Assembly: GCA_947628445.1 (NCBI GenBank)
Contig: CANQZX010000022.1
Span: 1 to 16,113, forward strand
Source: an uncultured Bacilli bacterium
GTDB lineage: Bacteria > Bacillota_I > Bacilli_A > RF39 > UBA660
Direction of reading: 5' to 3'
Length of the DNA: 16,113 bases
Position 1 is the stretch's first letter. Each line of letters opens with the position of its first letter. The position numbers were made by a program, and so were the translations under genes. Positions 13,781-16,113 of the stretch are shown piece after piece. Under the pieces are notes generated by a model, which was given only the letters and a program-made list of their open reading frames with translations, made no database searches and was not told the DNA's origin.

Positions 13781-14467
13781 GTGAGGTTTATTCAGGAGAT
13801 TAATTTATACATCGATGAGTCAGGTAACTTAGGCTCCGGAATGGGCCGTTATTTTTTAGTGTGTGCTTTAGAGGTAACCGCGGATGACCATAAAGCCCTA
13901 ACACGCCGGGCCGGCCGAGTGATTTGTCGTTTTAAAAACGAGCATGGTTATGCTAAGAATCAGGAATTAAAAGGGACGGCGTTAAATAATGAGGAAAGGT
14001 GTCTTTTACTTTCTAAAATCCTTTATACGGGAATTAAAGTAAGATATATTGTTTTAGATTTAAAACAAACAACGATGTTACTAAAAAAGGCCGATGATAA
14101 AAATGCTTGTTATAATTATTTAATTCAATTATTAGTGAAAAATGTTTTAGAACATCATAAAAATGTAACCCAAATTAATTTATATTTAGATAACCGAACA
14201 GTCAAAATTGGTAATCGATTATCCTTAAGACAGTATCTATATAATAAATTAGTGATGGAACACTTAGAAAAGAAACATAAATTAAGGTCTGTTGATTTTA
14301 AAATCCATTATTTGGAATCGAAAAATTGTTATTTAATTGAATGGGCTGATATTGTGGCTAATGCCCTTTATAAAAAATATAATGGCAACGATAATACTTT
14401 TTATAAACAAATAAAACCATATTTGGTTTTTGAAAGTCATTTTCCATCTCGAAGGTTTGGAAAGTAG
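13781..14467 (+). CDS. DUF3800 family protein
   Basis: A 228-residue DUF3800 protein. The family's conserved acidic residues are visible: YIDESGNLG (10-18) with D12 and E13, ELKGT (62-66) with E62 and K64, YLDN with D137, and LIEWADIVANALYKKYN with D190. Their pattern suggests an RNase H-like metal-dependent nuclease fold, but the activity is not established. DUF3800 genes are common in defence and mobile regions and also as lone accessory genes. The GTG start (13781) is the only one giving the full N-terminal motif. AGGGG sits right against it, which is abnormally close, while CAGGAG (13793-13798) lies just inside the frame. The start is therefore less certain than the family. Confidence 0.85.
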   Translation: MRFIQEINLYIDESGNLGSGMGRYFLVCALEVTADDHKALTRRAGRVICRFKNEHGYAKNQELKGTALNNEERCLLLSKILYTGIKVRYIVLDLKQTTMLLKKADDKNACYNYLIQLLVKNVLEHHKNVTQINLYLDNRTVKIGNRLSLRQYLYNKLVMEHLEKKHKLRSVDFKIHYLESKNCYLIEWADIVANALYKKYNGNDNTFYKQIKPYLVFESHFPSRRFGK

Positions 14468-14497
14468 TTGACGGTTTTAGCTAAATAATGATAAGAT
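14468..14497 (+). promoter_or_regulatory. Promoter in front of the 14508-14596 hairpin
   Basis: TTGACG (14468-14473), 18 bases, TAAGAT (14492-14497). It begins right after the DUF3800 stop codon. The predicted start (about 14504) falls at the first base of the inverted-repeat structure. Confidence 0.55.
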
Positions 14498-14504
14498 ATT
14501 TTTA

Positions 14505-14600
14505 GAAAAACCCGGCATATAAGCCTTAAATAATTTATTCTTACTAAGAATATAAGAGTTATGGATTAGCTCAATTATTTAAGCTCTGCCGGGTTTCGTT
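14505..14600 (+). ncRNA. Candidate structured small RNA (about 95 nt)
   Basis: A long imperfect inverted repeat with three nested helices. The closing stem is AAACCCGGCA (14508-14517) with TGCCGGGTTT (14587-14596), ten perfect pairs and GC-rich in an AT-rich region. The middle stem is CTTAAATAATT (14525-14535) with AATTATTTAAG (14573-14583), eleven perfect pairs. A tip hairpin pairs ATTCTTA (14537-14543) with TAAGAAT (14545-14551). A promoter lies just upstream and TTTCGTTT follows, so the closing stem may also terminate the RNA. On the minus strand it is followed by TTTTTCT, so it could instead be a bidirectional terminator. It has a 7-bp acceptor-like helix but no T-arm, so it is not a tRNA. 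No known RNA family is recognised. Confidence 0.5.
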
Positions 14601-14626
14601 TGTAAATAATTAATAGTTTTAGCAAT

Positions 14627-14650
14627 AAAAAAAAGCATCACGAATGATGC
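14627..14650 (-). terminator. Terminator of the Asn-rich membrane protein gene
   Basis: On the minus strand GCATCA (14650-14645), loop TTCG, TGATGC (14640-14635) and a run of eight T. It starts four bases after the stop codon of the membrane protein gene. Confidence 0.92.
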
Positions 14651-14654
14651 CTTG

Positions 14655-15233
14655 TTAATTTGCAATATAATGTTTAAATAATATGTGGTTTAAAAAATAG
14701 ATTAAGACAATGTGAATTAATATGAAAATTATTGTTAGGGTAGAGTTCAGATAGAAACTACCTTTTATAAATTTGTAATTAATAAGAATTGTTATTCCAA
14801 ATACAATTAACATAAGTAAGCGCATATTTTTAAGGGAAGATTCATTGACTGTATGCTTCCGATTGAAAAAATAGGTTAAAAACATTACGGCAGCTGTTTC
14901 CCCAATCCATAGTAAATTAGTGAATATTATTATGGCATTAATATTTAAACCAAAATCAAATAATCCGCTTATAAAATCAAATACAAAATTAATAATTAAA
15001 TCCCATACGATAAATGATAGAAGCATATGAATTATGAATTGAGCTGTACCTAAAACTTTTTTATCACTATTGTTTATTTTGGGTGATGGAGTTTGATTAG
15101 TATTACTAATATTTTGATTTAATATTTCTTCATTATTATTTTGAACACCTAATGGATTTACATTATTTTGAATAGGAGTAGTTTCCTCATTTAACAAATT
15201 TTGTTCATTATTATTATTATTATTATTATCCAT
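14655..15233 (-). CDS. Small Asn-rich membrane protein, unrecognised
   Basis: A 192-residue protein of no family I recognise. The first 60 residues are hydrophilic and very rich in Asn, Gln and Glu, beginning MDNNNNNNNEQNLL, likely disordered and cytoplasmic. About four hydrophobic helices follow (roughly 60-88, 94-120, 134-152, 160-182). I chose the ATG at 15233 because GAGAGGAG precedes it by about eight bases; an ATG at 15257 would add eight residues and has no ribosome site. The Asn run is encoded by an (ATT)7 tract read as AAT, so slippage would change Asn number without shifting frame. A promoter with an extended -10 lies just upstream, and a good terminator follows, so it is transcribed alone. 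Confidence 0.75.
   Translation of the reverse strand: MDNNNNNNNEQNLLNEETTPIQNNVNPLGVQNNNEEILNQNISNTNQTPSPKINNSDKKVLGTAQFIIHMLLSFIVWDLIINFVFDFISGLFDFGLNINAIIIFTNLLWIGETAAVMFLTYFFNRKHTVNESSLKNMRLLMLIVFGITILINYKFIKGSFYLNSTLTIIFILIHIVLIYFLNHILFKHYIAN
15207..15229. repeat. (ATT)7 trinucleotide repeat inside a coding region
   Basis: Seven ATT units plus AT, encoding the run of Asn near the N-terminus of the membrane protein on the minus strand. Confidence 0.9.
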
Positions 15234-15255
15234 TTTTATCTCCTCTCTATTTTTC

Positions 15256-15264
15256 ATTATATCA
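15256..15264 (-). promoter_or_regulatory. Extended -10 promoter of the membrane protein gene
   Basis: On the minus strand TGATATAAT (15264-15256) matches TGnTATAAT. No clear -35 is seen. The ribosome site follows within about 15 bases. Confidence 0.6.
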
Positions 15265-15353
15265 TCTATTTAATAATTTTGCCGTTATTTTTAAAAACTT
15301 GACACGTTATTTGACTTTGCAAAAATAGTTAAAGTTTCAAATAATTGGAGATA

Positions 15354-15362
15354 TGATATAAT
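15354..15362 (+). promoter_or_regulatory. Extended -10 promoter facing the transposase gene
   Basis: TGATATAAT on the plus strand, with a predicted start near 15369, two bases before a long hairpin. No gene of normal size follows on this strand. Confidence 0.5.
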
Positions 15363-15370
15363 GTATAGCA

Positions 15371-15410
15371 AGTTATGAAAGTTTTTGTGCAAGCAAAAAG
15401 TTTTATAACT
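15371..15410 (+). other. Long hairpin between membrane protein and transposase genes
   Basis: A 17-base arm (15371-15387, AGTTATGAAAGTTTTTG) pairs with 15394-15410 (CAAAAAGTTTTATAACT) with one mismatch and one G-U pair; the loop is TGCAAG. It could be the start of a small RNA, or part of the end of the IS91-type element, since it lies about 200 bases beyond the 3' end of the transposase. An 18-codon frame starts at the ATG at 15375, without a good ribosome site. The rest of 15411-15604 holds only AT-rich sequence with a minor hairpin (15498-15504 with 15522-15528) and no credible gene. Confidence 0.5.
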
Positions 15411-15604
15411 GCATTGTACTATGATTTCTAACGATTAAAGTCCCATAAGGAAAAAGTAAAATTGGTAATAATCCTAAATTTTAAAGAAAAAAGGTATTAA
15501 CTATAGAAATTAAGAAACAAAATAGTTATAAACAAAAATTAAAGAAAATTAAAGAGATTACACTTAAAAAGTGCAATAAAAAGTAAAATTCGAAAATAAA
15601 AATA

Positions 15605-16113
15605 TTAGAGTCGAAAGAAATTAAAATTAGAATTGGATAAGGAAAATTTACAAGAAGGACATAAAAACTTATGCAATTCTTTTTTTATAGAAATAGAAAA
15701 ATCACTAAAAATCCTTTGTCCAATTAAAATGCGACATAGCTTAATAATAGATTTTTTACAACGGTTAGCAAGTAAACCATAGTGTTTGATTTTAGTAAAA
15801 TATTTGGGAAGAACATGAAGTAAAAATCTCCGAATAAATTCTTCACCAGAGATAGTCATAAGTTTAACTTTACCATTGTCTTTGTAATCTTTGTACTCAA
15901 AGGTAACTGAGGTATCAGTAATATTCTTAATTCTTTCATTAGAAATACAAATACGAAAAGCATATCTACCAATATATTCAATAACATTTTCAGCATTACC
16001 TTTGGGTGGTTCAATGTAAGTAACCCAATCTTTATGATATAAAGGTTCTAAAAACTTATTTAAATTTTTAAGATGTTTAAGATGTTTTAAATGATTAGGA
16101 AGATGTAAATCTA
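15605..16113 (-). CDS. IS91-type (Y2) transposase, C-terminal part, cut by the window edge
   Basis: The minus-strand frame is open without a stop from the window edge to 15605, about 169 residues, and is the C-terminal part of a rolling-circle IS91/IS801-type transposase. Recognisable blocks in order: FLEPLYHKDWVTYIEPPKG, VIEYIGRYAFRICISNERI, VTFEYKDYKD, MTISGEEFIRRFLLHVLPK and IKHYGLLANRCKK. A CPSC pair near the end is the remaining zinc-binding type motif. Met at 15859 is internal and not the start. The two catalytic tyrosines and the N-terminal zinc finger would lie mostly outside the window, so activity cannot be judged. No frameshift is seen in this part. Confidence 0.9.
   Translation of the reverse strand, partial: DLHLPNHLKHLKHLKNLNKFLEPLYHKDWVTYIEPPKGNAENVIEYIGRYAFRICISNERIKNITDTSVTFEYKDYKDNGKVKLMTISGEEFIRRFLLHVLPKYFTKIKHYGLLANRCKKSIIKLCRILIGQRIFSDFSISIKKELHKFLCPSCKFSLSNSNFNFFRL
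15605..16113 (-). mobile_element. Partial IS91-like insertion sequence
   Basis: Identified by its transposase. Elements of this group lack terminal inverted repeats and move by rolling-circle transposition, so the boundary cannot be seen directly; the left end must lie between 15258 and 15604. Confidence 0.75.

Noticed and set aside
14508..14596. tRNA-like element with 7-bp CCCGGCA/TGCCGGG acceptor helix
   Set aside because: No T-arm consensus (GGTTCGAATCC type) and no normal anticodon arm on either strand.
15485..15587. Short plus-strand Lys-rich frame
   Set aside because: No start codon, no ribosome site, and composition explained by A-rich DNA.
1..16113. CRISPR array
   Set aside because: No regularly spaced direct repeats with unique spacers were found.

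Overview
The window is AT-rich DNA from a low-GC Gram-positive bacterium (Bacillota, most likely class Bacilli). The evidence is the gene content (ftsE-ftsX-peptidoglycan hydrolase, yvcK-whiA, truA-rplM-rpsI, a GerQ-type spore coat protein, a YitT-family protein), strong AGGAGG-type ribosome sites and TATAAT promoters. TGA acts as a stop codon (ftsX, the second Ecf-like gene and truA all end in TGA), so this is the standard bacterial code and not the mycoplasma code. The GerQ gene implies a spore-forming organism or a recent spore-forming ancestor. The exact lineage cannot be fixed from sequence alone; an uncultured gut Bacilli group is my guess.

Layout. Positions 1-580: a compact metallo-beta-lactamase-fold hydrolase behind a hairpin leader. 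Positions 600-1660: a decayed region with a broken Ig-like lipoprotein gene, several hairpins, and a 31-bp inverted-repeat pair (1284-1314 and 1628-1658) enclosing a structured, apparently non-coding segment. Positions 1662-2993: a divergent pair, gerQ (minus) and yitT-like (plus). Positions 3032-5791: an overlapping ftsE-ftsX-M23 hydrolase operon for cell-wall cleavage during growth and division, closed by a terminator. Positions 5860-9454: a tightly overlapping run yvcK-whiA-(two Ecf-like genes)-truA. Positions 9496-10497: rplM-rpsI with their own strong promoter, leader and terminator. Positions 10518-11720 (minus): a secreted or anchored NagZ-type glycosidase. Positions 11845-14467: an unrecognised 625-residue protein followed by a DUF3800 protein. 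Positions 14468-14600: a candidate structured small RNA. Positions 14655-15233 (minus): a small Asn-rich four-helix membrane protein. Positions 15605-16113 (minus): the C-terminal part of an IS91-type (Y2) transposase running off the window.

The most unusual item is the gene pair between whiA and truA. In many Firmicutes truA-rplM-rpsI is preceded by ecfA1-ecfA2-ecfT, the energy-coupling module of ECF vitamin transporters. Here the same position holds two intact, translationally overlapping reading frames that still align with the C-terminal parts of EcfA1 and EcfA2. They have lost the Walker A motif, the catalytic Walker B acidic residues and (in the first) the H-loop histidine, and ecfT is absent. 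They look like retained pseudo-ATPases rather than simple pseudogenes.

Other points for follow-up: the small-RNA candidate at 14508-14596, the inverted-repeat unit at 1284-1658, the perfect palindrome in front of nagZ, and the unknown protein plus DUF3800 pair.
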